9,002 nt of DNA from the NCBI GenBank assembly GCA_030151925.1, contig JASLCY010000285.1:1-9002 (forward strand), read 5' to 3'. Position numbers and translations under genes: made by a program. Shown here piece by piece: positions 1-6,923 of this stretch; positions within the stretch are counted from its first letter, which is position 1, and every line of letters starts with the position of its first letter. This DNA is from Oligoflexus sp. Its GTDB lineage: Bacteria > Bdellovibrionota_B > Oligoflexia > Oligoflexales > Oligoflexaceae. Below the pieces are notes generated by a model. That model saw only the letters and a list, made by a program, of their open reading frames with translations, ran no database searches and was not told where the DNA came from.

Positions 1-1
1 G

Positions 2-277
2 ATCTTCGCGGTCTTCACGGTCATCGCCTACATCGCCCTCGATATCGCCCGGCATAGCAAAGACACCTTCACCGCCCTCGTCGCGATCGGCGTCGGCGCC
101 CTCATCTTCATCGAATTCGCCATCAACGTATCGATGGTCATGGGAATGTTCCCGGTCGTCGGGATTCCCTTGCCGCTCTTCTCGTTCGGATCGTCAGCGA
201 TGTTAACGGTTTGTATTTCCCTGGGACTTTTGATATCAGTCAATCGCACGAACTCTGGGGCATCGAAGCGTATATAA
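2..277 (+). CDS. rodA: RodA/MrdB-type SEDS peptidoglycan polymerase, C-terminal part
   Basis: This is the last 91 codons of a gene that begins before the window, read in the frame starting at base 2 and ending at TAA 275-277. SEDS proteins of this type are inner-membrane glycosyltransferases that polymerise glycan strands of peptidoglycan; RodA works with a class B PBP in the elongasome for lateral wall growth. The visible part is hydrophobic, with about three membrane segments, and carries the C-terminal SEDS signature: an Asn followed by VSMVMGMFPVVGIPLPLFSF. The GIPLPL form is typical of RodA, whereas FtsW usually reads GLTLPL. One oddity is the end of the signature, which reads S-F-G-S-S-A where most family members have S-Y-G-G-S-S. 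The tail ends in a short polar stretch (NRTNSGASKRI). The family call is firm; RodA over a SEDS paralogue is likely but rests on the C-terminus alone. Confidence 0.86.
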   Translation: MFAVFTVIAYIALDIARHSKDTFTALVAIGVGALIFIEFAINVSMVMGMFPVVGIPLPLFSFGSSAMLTVCISLGLLISVNRTNSGASKRI

Positions 278-278
278 A

Positions 279-300
279 CCCGTCCTCCTCCGAGGATGGG
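279..300 (+). terminator. GC-rich hairpin between rodA and purC, possible weak terminator
   Basis: CCCGTCCTC (279-287) pairs with GAGGATGGG (292-300), giving a 9-bp stem with one G-U pair and a CTCC loop. It starts two bases after the rodA stop. The following bases (AACATCTTAGG) have no real T-tract, so it may be a weak terminator, an RNA-stabilising 3' end, or a leader structure just before the purC ribosome-binding site. It suggests, but does not prove, that rodA and purC are separate units. Confidence 0.35.
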
Positions 301-322
301 AACATCTTAGGAGAGGACAGTG

Positions 323-1315
323 ATGCAGACGATCCGCAATTATCTTAAGGAAATCAGCGAGCAGCCTGAAAGTAAGTCCGGAGAGGTCCTGGAGAAGCAC
401 TCCTACGGCGGGCTCACGGATCAGCAGAGGGCGGAGTTCGTGAGTAAGGGCCGCAAAGTTTACGCGGGGAAAGTCAGAGAGCTTGTCGGTAAAAACGACG
501 AGCTTTTTATTTTTCATACGGATCGTTTGTCTGCGTTTGACCGTTTTGTCGGTATGGTTCCCTACAAAGGCGTAATCCTTGCCGATCTCTCCGAATACTG
601 GCTGCGTATCGCGCAGGAAGTCGTCCCGACCCATCTGATCGATCGCCCTCATGAACGTGTTCTGCGCTGCAAGGCCTGCACGCCCTTCAAAATAGAGGTG
701 ATCGTTCGAGGCTACATGGCAGGAAGTATGGCCCGTGCCTATGACAAGGGCGTGCGCGACTTCTGTGGCGTGAAACTCCAGGAAGGGCTCAAGGAATTCC
801 GTCCGCTGCCGAACGCCATCATCACCCCGACCACCAAAGCCGCCGCCTATGAGCACGACGAGGACGTGACGCCGGCTCAACTCATCGAGCGCGGCGTGTG
901 CACGGCGGACGAGTGGCAGCAGATCTCGGACATGGCCCTGAAGCTCTTCGCTTTCGGGCAGAAGGTCTATGCGGAGAAAGGCTGGATCCTCGTCGATACG
1001 AAATACGAATTCGGCCGCGATCCCAAGGGCCAGATCTGTGTGATCGACGAGATCCACACCCCGGATTCGTCGCGCCTCTGGGTCCGTTCCTCCTATGAAG
1101 ATCGCGTCGGCAAAGGCCAGGCGCCCGAGATGCTCGATAAGGAGACCGTGCGCCGTTACCTGATGTCGCAAGGCTTCAGCGGCCAGGGCGATGTGCCCAA
1201 GGTTCCCGTGAAGAATCTGGTGGAGCTCGCGGAGACCTATCTGGTCGTGGCCGAGAAGCTCCGGGGCGAGCCTTTGCAGAGCCGCGGCCCTGGAACGGTC
1301 GACCTCGATATCTGA
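323..1315 (+). CDS. purC: Phosphoribosylaminoimidazole-succinocarboxamide (SAICAR) synthase
   Basis: PurC joins CAIR and L-aspartate using ATP to give SAICAR in de novo purine synthesis (EC 6.3.2.6), in the cytoplasm. The 330-aa product shows the family motifs in order: GKVRE near the ATP site (49-53), DRLSAFD (67-73), RGYMAGS (129-135), ITPTTK (167-172), HDED (178-181), LVDTKYEFG (223-231) and DEIHTPDSSRLW (242-253). At 330 aa it is the longer form (about 300 aa, as in yeast ADE1 and many proteobacteria) rather than the roughly 240-aa E. coli/Bacillus form. The N-terminal 45 residues are an extra helical lead-in. The start is ambiguous: GTG at 320 and ATG at 323 are adjacent, and AGGAG at 309-313 serves either; ATG is preferred. 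The next gene follows after 12 bases, so they are probably co-transcribed. Bases 481-540 are only about 40% GC, unlike the rest of the gene. Confidence 0.97.
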   Translation: MQTIRNYLKEISEQPESKSGEVLEKHSYGGLTDQQRAEFVSKGRKVYAGKVRELVGKNDELFIFHTDRLSAFDRFVGMVPYKGVILADLSEYWLRIAQEVVPTHLIDRPHERVLRCKACTPFKIEVIVRGYMAGSMARAYDKGVRDFCGVKLQEGLKEFRPLPNAIITPTTKAAAYEHDEDVTPAQLIERGVCTADEWQQISDMALKLFAFGQKVYAEKGWILVDTKYEFGRDPKGQICVIDEIHTPDSSRLWVRSSYEDRVGKGQAPEMLDKETVRRYLMSQGFSGQGDVPKVPVKNLVELAETYLVVAEKLRGEPLQSRGPGTVDLDI

Positions 1316-1327
1316 ACCGGAGGCGGC

Positions 1328-2122
1328 ATGGCTGGTTTTCAAGGGCAAACGGTCTGGATCACGGGCGCTTCGTCGGGCATAGGCGAGGCGCTCGCCTATG
1401 AGCTCGCGAGCCGCGGCGCCCGGCTGATCCTGACCGCGCGCAACGAAGCGGAGCTCAATCGCGTGAAAAACGCCTGCGCGCGGCCGGAGACCCATAGCGT
1501 CGAGCCTATGGATCTCGGACGTTATCACGAGCTCGAGGCGAAGGCCGAGGCCGTGTGGCAGCGGCACGGGCCTATCGATGTGCTGGTGAACAACGCGGGC
1601 GTCTCGCAGCGTTATCGCGGCCTCGAATCCTCCCTCGCGCTCGACGAGAAGATCATGGGCTTGAACTTCTTCGGGACCGTGGCCTTGACCCGGCCTATCC
1701 TCAAACGCATGGCGGAGCGCGACAGCGGGCATATCGCGGTGGTTTCGAGCGTCCTGGGCCTCTATGGGATCCAGACCCGCACGGCCTACAGCGCGAGCAA
1801 ACATGCGCTGAAGGGGTATTTCGATAGCCTCAGGAACGAATTGTTCCGGACCGGGGTGAAGATCACGATGATCTATCCCGGGTACGTGACGACCAAGGTT
1901 TCGCATAACGCGCTCGCAGCCGACGGGAAACCCTACGGTAAGCTCGACGAGGGGCATCGCCGCGGCGTTCGTCCCGAAGACTGCGCGCGGAAGATGGCCG
2001 ACGCGATAGCCCGGGGCCGGCGCGAGGTCGTGATCGCGGGGCCCAAGGAATATCTCGGAGTGCTTACCGCGCGTTATCTGCCTCGCCTGTTCGCCCGTAT
2101 CTCGCCGCGCCTGCCGGTTTAG
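1328..2122 (+). CDS. SDR-family NAD(P)-dependent oxidoreductase
   Basis: This is a classical short-chain dehydrogenase/reductase of 264 aa, a Rossmann-fold enzyme that oxidises or reduces an alcohol/carbonyl group with NAD(P)H. Visible motifs are the cofactor-binding TGASSGIG (12-19), NNAG (88-91), catalytic Asn113 (in GLNFFG), Ser141, Tyr154 and Lys158 (YSASK), and PG (184-185) after the active site. An Arg at 38 (TARN) after the second strand favours NADP(H). The C-terminal part (GRREVVIAGPKEYLGVLTARYLP) resembles the DHRS7-like/YqjQ-like group, which often ends in a hydrophobic, possibly membrane-associated segment; the substrate is unknown. ATG 1328 follows GGAGG at 1319-1323 by 4 bases and lies 12 bases after the purC stop, so translation within one transcript is likely. 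Nothing ties its chemistry to purine synthesis. Confidence 0.93.
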   Translation: MAGFQGQTVWITGASSGIGEALAYELASRGARLILTARNEAELNRVKNACARPETHSVEPMDLGRYHELEAKAEAVWQRHGPIDVLVNNAGVSQRYRGLESSLALDEKIMGLNFFGTVALTRPILKRMAERDSGHIAVVSSVLGLYGIQTRTAYSASKHALKGYFDSLRNELFRTGVKITMIYPGYVTTKVSHNALAADGKPYGKLDEGHRRGVRPEDCARKMADAIARGRREVVIAGPKEYLGVLTARYLPRLFARISPRLPV

Positions 2123-2167
2123 GGTCGGGCCGGCTCTGGGTGCCGACGGGCATTCAATTTTCTCGCA

Positions 2168-2196
2168 TTGCCCTCGGGGAAACGGGATGGAATACT
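2168..2196 (+). promoter_or_regulatory. Possible sigma-70-type promoter for the 2224 gene
   Basis: TTGCCC (2168-2173) and AATACT (2191-2196) are separated by 17 bases, each matching the sigma-70 consensus at 4 of 6 positions. Transcription would start near 2203, about 20 bases before the ATG at 2224. It lies in the 101-base gap after the SDR gene. This is a consensus match only, and the organism's promoter rules are unknown. Confidence 0.3.
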
Positions 2197-2223
2197 CCGG
2201 ACCGAACACCTGAGGGCTTTTTT

Positions 2224-3153
2224 ATGCTGCACCTTATCGCTCCCCTGCTTCTCTCGGCGTCTCTGACTTCGGCGGATCTCCTGCCCGCCTCGGTGATGTC
2301 GACCGAAAACAATCCGGGCTACTGCGAAATCTCGGACTCCACCAAGGCCGCTCTGAAGAGCACGGTGGATAAACTCAACGATTTCGACCAGCCGCTGACG
2401 ATAGACCTCGATCTCTTTAAAAAAGTCGCGGCGAAGAAGCTGGAGCAGTTCTTCGGGCCGGTCGAGCGCGGGCGTCTCGTTTATCAGGATATGCTCGGGA
2501 CCGGTGAAAACGCTTATTTCGATTTCGCGCGGCTCTATTATGCGTCGCCGCTGCCGCAGGACTTGCCGCTCGGTTCGGATATTTCGCTGGCCTACGGGGC
2601 GTCGGCGGCGGGCGAGCTGGTGATGGGCTTTCTGAAGGCCACGCCGTCTGGAAGCGGCACGGGTTCGCACTATGATTTCACCTTCCCGGGCCTCCTGACG
2701 ATGTTCGACTCGGAGAAGGTCAGCCAGGCCGATTTCATCCAGAAGATGCGCGACTATCAGCAGACGATAGCTCCGGACCTCGTCTGGAATGATGGCGAAG
2801 AGCTCGATCCCGATTCCATCCTCCGCTTCGATCATGTGAATATTCCCGGCGCTGATGCGAACAAGCCGGTCGATCCCAGGCTTTTGCAGGAGTTCGCCGA
2901 TCTTTGGCGGGCGCTGGCCCGCGATCCGGATGCGCTCTCGGTGGAGCTCGACGGGGAAGCGACGATAGGCACGCCGACTCACGGCGATGCGGTGGCTGTT
3001 CAGGATAGCGAGGCCAGCTTGGATATGAACGCCCTCCGCAGCGTTTCCCTGCAGAAGGTGAAGGAAGGCGGAATCTTCGCGACCCTGCCGACGCTCGCGC
3101 TGCCTTTCGGCATCGGCTGCGTGTTGGATAATCCGCTGCTAAGCGCTGAATAG
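2224..3153 (+). CDS. Exported protein of unknown family, 309 aa
   Basis: I do not recognise this family. The ATG at 2224 is chosen because GAGGG (2212-2216) lies 7 bases upstream and because it begins a plausible Sec signal peptide, MLHLIAPLLLSASLTSA, with cleavage expected after Ala17 (T-S-A before D18). The frame stays open back to 2140, but that extension would bury the signal peptide and has no ribosome-binding site. The mature part is acidic, with no further membrane segment until a mildly hydrophobic C-terminus (about 283-299, FATLPTLALPFGIGCV). It has helical-looking stretches (39-76, 165-182, 217-235) and only two cysteines, C34 and C299, which could form a disulfide. No enzyme motif is evident. 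It precedes the lipoprotein amylase by 110 bases in the same direction, so a role in the same envelope process is possible but rests on position only. Confidence 0.8.
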   Translation: MLHLIAPLLLSASLTSADLLPASVMSTENNPGYCEISDSTKAALKSTVDKLNDFDQPLTIDLDLFKKVAAKKLEQFFGPVERGRLVYQDMLGTGENAYFDFARLYYASPLPQDLPLGSDISLAYGASAAGELVMGFLKATPSGSGTGSHYDFTFPGLLTMFDSEKVSQADFIQKMRDYQQTIAPDLVWNDGEELDPDSILRFDHVNIPGADANKPVDPRLLQEFADLWRALARDPDALSVELDGEATIGTPTHGDAVAVQDSEASLDMNALRSVSLQKVKEGGIFATLPTLALPFGIGCVLDNPLLSAE

Positions 3154-3163
3154 ATCCACTTTG

Positions 3164-3185
3164 GAACGGATATCGGGCTTCGTTC
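3164..3185 (+). terminator. Hairpin after the 2224-3153 gene, possible weak terminator
   Basis: GAACGGA (3164-3170) pairs with TTCGTTC (3179-3185), giving a 7-bp stem with one G-U pair and an 8-base loop, 10 bases after the stop codon. The bases that follow (TGATTTCC) include only a short T-run, so termination would be inefficient. The structure overlaps the start of the likely promoter region of the next gene. Confidence 0.3.
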
Positions 3186-3209
3186 TGATTTCCTGGTGGA
3201 GGCGCCCCG

Positions 3210-3239
3210 TGTTATGCTCAGAACCGATAATATATCGGT
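3210..3239 (+). promoter_or_regulatory. Extended -10-like promoter element with inverted-repeat operator candidate
   Basis: TGTTATGCT (3210-3218) resembles an extended -10 element, with no good -35 at 16-18 bases. Five bases later comes a perfect inverted repeat, ACCGATAATATATCGGT (3223-3239; 7-base arms, 3-base spacer), located where transcription would start. GATAAT inside it (3226-3231) is itself a 5/6 match to a -10. This arrangement is typical of a repressor operator, and alpha-glucan genes are often controlled by LacI-type or similar regulators. No regulator gene is present in the window. A simple RNA hairpin in the leader is the alternative. Confidence 0.4.
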
Positions 3240-3263
3240 CCTGAAATGAAAGGGGAGCCCAGC

Positions 3264-5351
3264 ATGAATCGAGTCCTACGGGCGTCAGCCGGAACGGCTT
3301 TCGCCTTCGCCCTCCTCTCGTGCCGAGCGCTCGAAACGGATCCCAGCCTCACTCACAGCGCCGGCCAGCGGCTCGAACGGACCGAGGCCGTGCCCGACAT
3401 CAGCGTCGCCCCTATCCCGACGGTCAAGGCTTGGGCGCACGATCGCCTCGCCGAGGCCGAGACCAGCTTCCAAAAACTCGATCGCCCGCGGGAGCAGAGC
3501 CCGACCTTCTGGGGCAAAGAGATCGTCTACAGCATCCAGGTCGATCGCTTCAACGACGGCGATCCTGCCAACAACGATGCGCCGCCGACCGAATCCCAGT
3601 ACGGGCAGATTCCGGAAGCTCGGCACGGCGGTGATTTAAAGGGCATCACCGACCGCCTCGATTACCTTGCCGATCTCGGCATCACCGCGCTCTGGCTCAC
3701 GCCCGTCTTCAAGCATCGCGGCTCTTACCACGGTTACTGCGCGACCGACCCGACCGATGTGGATCCCGGTTTCGGCACCCGGGAGGATCTGCGTAATCTC
3801 GTGTTCGAAGCCCATAAACGCGGGATCAAGGTCGTGCTCGATATCGTCGTCAACCATCTCTGCGACGCGCACGCGAAGTACACGGCCCAGCCGGATCATG
3901 CCCGCTGCGCCGCGGACCTGAACAACGCGAACTGGAACGGAGGGGATGCGAGCAGCCCGGCCCAGGGCACCCTCTCGTTCGGTTCGACCTTCTTTCCCGC
4001 CTTCAGGCGTCCGGAGTTCTTCAACCGCTGCGGTACCAACGGCTGGAACGATACGAGCGGGCAGGGGCCCGAGACCATGTTCGGCGACTTCAGCGACGGC
4101 ATGTTCGACTACAACACCAAGAACACCGATTTCCAGGCCATCTTCACCGATATCCATAAATGGTGGATCGCCTATGCCGACGTCGACGGTTATCGCCTCG
4201 ACGCCGCAAAACACGTGACCGAGGATTACCTCGCCTATTTCTCGACCCATATCCGCGCTTATGCGCAGAGCCTCGGCAAGAAGAACTTCTATATCGTCGG
4301 CGAGGTCGCGGCGAGCCCCGACTGGATCGCCCGTCGGGTCGGCAATATGCTGACCGATCCGGAGAATCCGGCGAGCCACGGCCAGGTTCCGGCGACGCTC
4401 ACCTATTCGATCGGCCAACTGCAGAGCCTCTATCTCAAGAACTCGGTCGCTCGTTATCCCGGCATGAATGCAGCCTATGATTTCATTCTCAGCGGCGATT
4501 CGCGGGCCTACCTGCTCCAGCAGGCGGGCGGCGGGCAGGTGCGCTGGGATTTTCAATCGCCCGACCACGACATGCTCGCGATGCAGGGCGATAGGCGGCT
4601 CAGCTGGGTCGTGCTGGAAATACACGATTGGCCGCGTTTCACCTTCCAGAACCCGACGGATCCCTGGAAGTCGAAATTGGGCCTGAGCTATCTCGCGACG
4701 GTCGAAGGCATGCCGGTGATCTACTACGGCCTCGAGCAGGGCTTCACCGGCATCTGCGATAAAAGCAGCCTCCGCGCGGCCGGCGGGAACGCGGCTATCC
4801 TTTCGCTCTGCGGCGGCGATAACGATGCCCTCAAACGCCAGGACATGTTCATGAGCGGTCCCTGGCGCCTCGGCAGCACGATTCCCGAGATCCAAAAGCT
4901 GGCTTATATAGGCCCGAGCCAAAGTTCGCTGCGCTTCGGCTGGCGAGACGATCCTATGCTCGCCCGCGACCACGACGTGTATCAGACCTCACGCCGCTTC
5001 AATCACCTGAGGCAGTCGTGCTCTCCGCTCAACCAGGGTCGCACCGTCTTCCGTTATGAGTCGAACGACGGGATCCTGGCTTACAGCCGCATCGATGGCG
5101 ACCGGGAGATGGTGGTCGTGGTCAACAACACCTCGGGTTCGCTGCCTCTTCCCGATCTCGATATCGAAGCCAAGGGCAGCGGCGCCCGCAGGTTCCGCAA
5201 TGCGGTGAACGAAGGGCAGACGGCGCAGGCCGACGGCGGCCGGCTGAAGTTCCAGGGCGCGACGCTCGACGGCAATAGCGTGGCGGTCTTCGCGGATGAG
5301 ACGATGCTCAGGCCCTACGACGCCTCCTTGAAAGCACGCCTCTGCCTCTGA
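3264..5351 (+). CDS. GH13 alpha-amylase-family lipoprotein
   Basis: This is a glycoside hydrolase family 13 protein that probably cleaves or transfers alpha-1,4-linked glucans outside the cytoplasm. From ATG 3264 it has 695 aa; an upstream in-frame ATG at 3246 lacks a ribosome-binding site, whereas AGGGGAG (3251-3257) fits 3264. The N-terminus is a lipoprotein signal with lipobox LLSC, lipidated at Cys20. The (beta/alpha)8 barrel spans about 85-555 and carries all four GH13 regions: DIVVNH (193-198), GYRLDAAKH with nucleophile Asp313, VGEV with acid/base Glu347, and IHD with Asp455. The domain B loop (about 199-285) is long and Cys-bearing. A beta-rich C-terminal domain (about 590-695) follows; no starch-binding module is evident. 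Eight cysteines beyond the lipid Cys (159, 200, 215, 256, 498, 516, 586, 694) suggest disulfides. The exact subfamily and specificity (amylase, glucosidase, transferase) cannot be fixed by eye. The CotH-type gene follows after 25 bases. Confidence 0.93.
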   Translation: MNRVLRASAGTAFAFALLSCRALETDPSLTHSAGQRLERTEAVPDISVAPIPTVKAWAHDRLAEAETSFQKLDRPREQSPTFWGKEIVYSIQVDRFNDGDPANNDAPPTESQYGQIPEARHGGDLKGITDRLDYLADLGITALWLTPVFKHRGSYHGYCATDPTDVDPGFGTREDLRNLVFEAHKRGIKVVLDIVVNHLCDAHAKYTAQPDHARCAADLNNANWNGGDASSPAQGTLSFGSTFFPAFRRPEFFNRCGTNGWNDTSGQGPETMFGDFSDGMFDYNTKNTDFQAIFTDIHKWWIAYADVDGYRLDAAKHVTEDYLAYFSTHIRAYAQSLGKKNFYIVGEVAASPDWIARRVGNMLTDPENPASHGQVPATLTYSIGQLQSLYLKNSVARYPGMNAAYDFILSGDSRAYLLQQAGGGQVRWDFQSPDHDMLAMQGDRRLSWVVLEIHDWPRFTFQNPTDPWKSKLGLSYLATVEGMPVIYYGLEQGFTGICDKSSLRAAGGNAAILSLCGGDNDALKRQDMFMSGPWRLGSTIPEIQKLAYIGPSQSSLRFGWRDDPMLARDHDVYQTSRRFNHLRQSCSPLNQGRTVFRYESNDGILAYSRIDGDREMVVVVNNTSGSLPLPDLDIEAKGSGARRFRNAVNEGQTAQADGGRLKFQGATLDGNSVAVFADETMLRPYDASLKARLCL

Positions 5352-5376
5352 ACGGTCACGTCTCTCGGGAGAAACT

Positions 5377-6813
5377 ATGCGTTTCGCGTTTTTGTGCAGC
5401 CTCCTCCTGCTCCTGTCCTGCCGCTCCATTCCGGATTCGGCGCTGAAGGGCGATAGCCTCGAAACGGACTGCGCGTCGACCGACGCGCTCGCCGCGCCTT
5501 CGTTCAACGGCGAGAAGGTCTATGCCGTGACGCAGAGCTGCGTCTTCAACCAAAAGGTCCACGACGTGCGCATGCGTGTGCTCTCCGAGACCTATAGCAA
5601 GGTCCTGAGCGACGGCTGCCAGGGGCTCGACAGCGGCTACGGCCATGCGATCGAAGTCGTGATCGACGGTCATCACGTGGATAACGTGGGTTTTAAGGTC
5701 CGCGGCAACACTTCGCGCTGCAACGAGAAGCGGCAATTCAAGTTCAGCTTCACGCAGACGGACCTGTTCAGCCAAGACCGAGGCCAGGTCGAGGCGCTCA
5801 CGTTTCCCGAGAATAAGAACCGGAAGTTCTTCGGCCTCGAACAGCTCAGCCTGCGGGCGAGCGCCAACGACCCGGCGATGATTCGCGAGAACGTCTCGTC
5901 GGGCGGTTACGCACGCGAGAATTATGCGAAGCCCGCGACCCTGAGAGGGCCGGCGTCCTACCGCCTCGCTTTCGCCAGGTTCTTCGTCTCGTTCAACCGT
6001 ACGGGGAAAGAAGGGCCGGAAGGCACCTTCAGCCGCCTCCTTGACGGCTATTATTACGATTACAAAGGCCTTTACTCGCTGGCGGAGAACGTCGACAAGG
6101 TCTTCCTGCAGACGCGTTTCCAAGCCGGCAATTCAAGCTACAAGGACTTCCATCTGGTGGAGGCGGACCTGGCCCTCGCGAGCCTCGAGCCGGAGACGTA
6201 CGATCCTCGCGGCTGGTCGCCGGAGTTCTTCGACGGCGGCAAGATCAAGAAGCCTGAGCAGCAGCAGAAGCTCGAAGCCGCCCTGTTCGAGCTGATGGCG
6301 GTCCTGAAGCCGGAGAGTTCCGATGCGGATCTCGAGCAGCTCATCAACGTGGATTCCGTCGTCAATTACACCGCCACCTCGTTTCTCAACGGGCACTGGG
6401 ACAGCCTGCTCGCCAATGCCAACAACGATTTCCTCTACTTCGACGGCGCGACTCGCCAGTGGCAGATCATAGCCTGGGATCTCGATAACACCCTCGGAAC
6501 CAATGCCGCAGCTTACAAGAGCCTTATGGGGGATGACGTCTTCCAGCCCGGCAAGGTCCATCCGAACCGCCTGCTCACGATCCTCTTCGCTCCCGAGCGC
6601 ACCGTATACCGCCGCAAGCTCGTCGATCAGATCCGGCAGCTCCTCGGCGGCTACTATGCGCCGTCCGCATTCGAAGGCAGGGTCCGAGGCCTCGAAGCCG
6701 ACGTCAGGGATCATGCAGAATCCTGGGAAAAATTCACGCCGTCCGCATACGACGACATCCTGCGTTTTATGGACGAAAAACGCTCCGGTTTCGCCGCTGG
6801 GCATTATCCGTAA
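5377..6813 (+). CDS. CotH kinase-like family lipoprotein
   Basis: This 478-aa protein belongs to the CotH family, atypical kinase-fold proteins; Bacillus subtilis CotH phosphorylates serines of spore-coat proteins, and CotH domains also occur in secreted and cellulosome-linked bacterial proteins. Visible family blocks: GFKVRGNTS (105-113) followed by KRQFKFSF (118-125), where Lys118 or Lys122 may bind ATP; LSLRASANDPAMIREN (157-172); GLYSLAENVDK with Glu237; FLNGHWDSLLANANNDF (336-352); and the metal-binding AWDLDNTLG with Asp368 and Asp370. The signal peptide ends in lipobox LLSC, lipidated at Cys15, so the protein acts outside the cytoplasm. Four cysteines (32, 55, 81, 115) remain. ATG 5377 follows GGGAG (5367-5371) by 5 bases and lies 25 bases after the amylase stop, so both are likely on one transcript. 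A small TCTC/GAGA hairpin covers the ribosome-binding site. Substrate unknown; kinase activity is inferred from the family. Confidence 0.9.
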   Translation: MRFAFLCSLLLLLSCRSIPDSALKGDSLETDCASTDALAAPSFNGEKVYAVTQSCVFNQKVHDVRMRVLSETYSKVLSDGCQGLDSGYGHAIEVVIDGHHVDNVGFKVRGNTSRCNEKRQFKFSFTQTDLFSQDRGQVEALTFPENKNRKFFGLEQLSLRASANDPAMIRENVSSGGYARENYAKPATLRGPASYRLAFARFFVSFNRTGKEGPEGTFSRLLDGYYYDYKGLYSLAENVDKVFLQTRFQAGNSSYKDFHLVEADLALASLEPETYDPRGWSPEFFDGGKIKKPEQQQKLEAALFELMAVLKPESSDADLEQLINVDSVVNYTATSFLNGHWDSLLANANNDFLYFDGATRQWQIIAWDLDNTLGTNAAAYKSLMGDDVFQPGKVHPNRLLTILFAPERTVYRRKLVDQIRQLLGGYYAPSAFEGRVRGLEADVRDHAESWEKFTPSAYDDILRFMDEKRSGFAAGHYP

Positions 6814-6824
6814 AGGTTTGCCAG

Positions 6825-6915
6825 CTCTCGGAAAAGGCGGGGCCGACGGTTTTGCGTTGGCTTTTGCCAGGCGGGCTGTTTTCATGACAAGGCCAGCTTC
6901 GTCAACTTCCGAGAG
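6825..6915 (+). repeat. 9-bp inverted repeat flanking the leader of the second GH13 gene
   Basis: CTCTCGGAA (6825-6833) is the exact reverse complement of TTCCGAGAG (6907-6915), with 73 bases between. The right arm overlaps the purine-rich ribosome-binding region of the gene starting at 6924. In a read-through transcript the left arm could pair with it and hide it, with the terminator hairpin inside the loop. The repeat is visible; the regulatory role is inference, and chance occurrence is possible. Confidence 0.35.
6842..6865 (+). terminator. Intrinsic terminator after the GH13-CotH pair
   Basis: GCCGACG (6842-6848) pairs with CGTTGGC (6855-6861), a 7-bp stem with one G-U pair and a GTTTTG loop, followed at once by TTTT (6862-6865). 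It begins 28 bases after the CotH-type stop codon. The T-run is short, so read-through into the next gene is possible. Confidence 0.5.
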
Positions 6916-6923
6916 AGAAGGCC

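Noticed and set aside
271..277. TATATAA as a -10 element for purC
   Set aside because: It overlaps the rodA stop and has no matching -35 sequence at 16-18 bases upstream, so it was not listed as a promoter.
278..322. Purine riboswitch or similar regulator in front of purC
   Set aside because: The gap is only 45 bases, too short for a purine riboswitch, and only one simple hairpin is visible.
236..2209. Long open frame on the - strand across purC and the SDR gene (657 codons)
   Set aside because: It lies antisense to two genes with clear family motifs; its translation is rich in Arg, His, Ala and Leu with no recognisable domain, as expected from the shadow frame of GC-rich genes.
2140..2223. 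N-terminal extension of the exported unknown protein by 28 codons
   Set aside because: It would place the hydrophobic signal peptide internally and has no ribosome-binding site, whereas ATG 2224 has GAGGG 7 bases upstream.
2119..2982. Open frame on the - strand opposite the exported unknown gene
   Set aside because: The + strand frame has a signal peptide, a good ribosome-binding site and coding-like composition; the - strand product is Arg-rich with no motif.
3636..4973. Open frame on the - strand opposite the GH13 lipoprotein (445 codons)
   Set aside because: Antisense to an intact GH13 barrel with all catalytic residues; no domain or ribosome-binding site supports it.
6857..6885. TTGGCT with TTTCAT 17 bases apart as a promoter for the secreted GH13 gene
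   Set aside because: Only a 4/6 match for each element, and the -35 overlaps the terminator stem; too weak to annotate.
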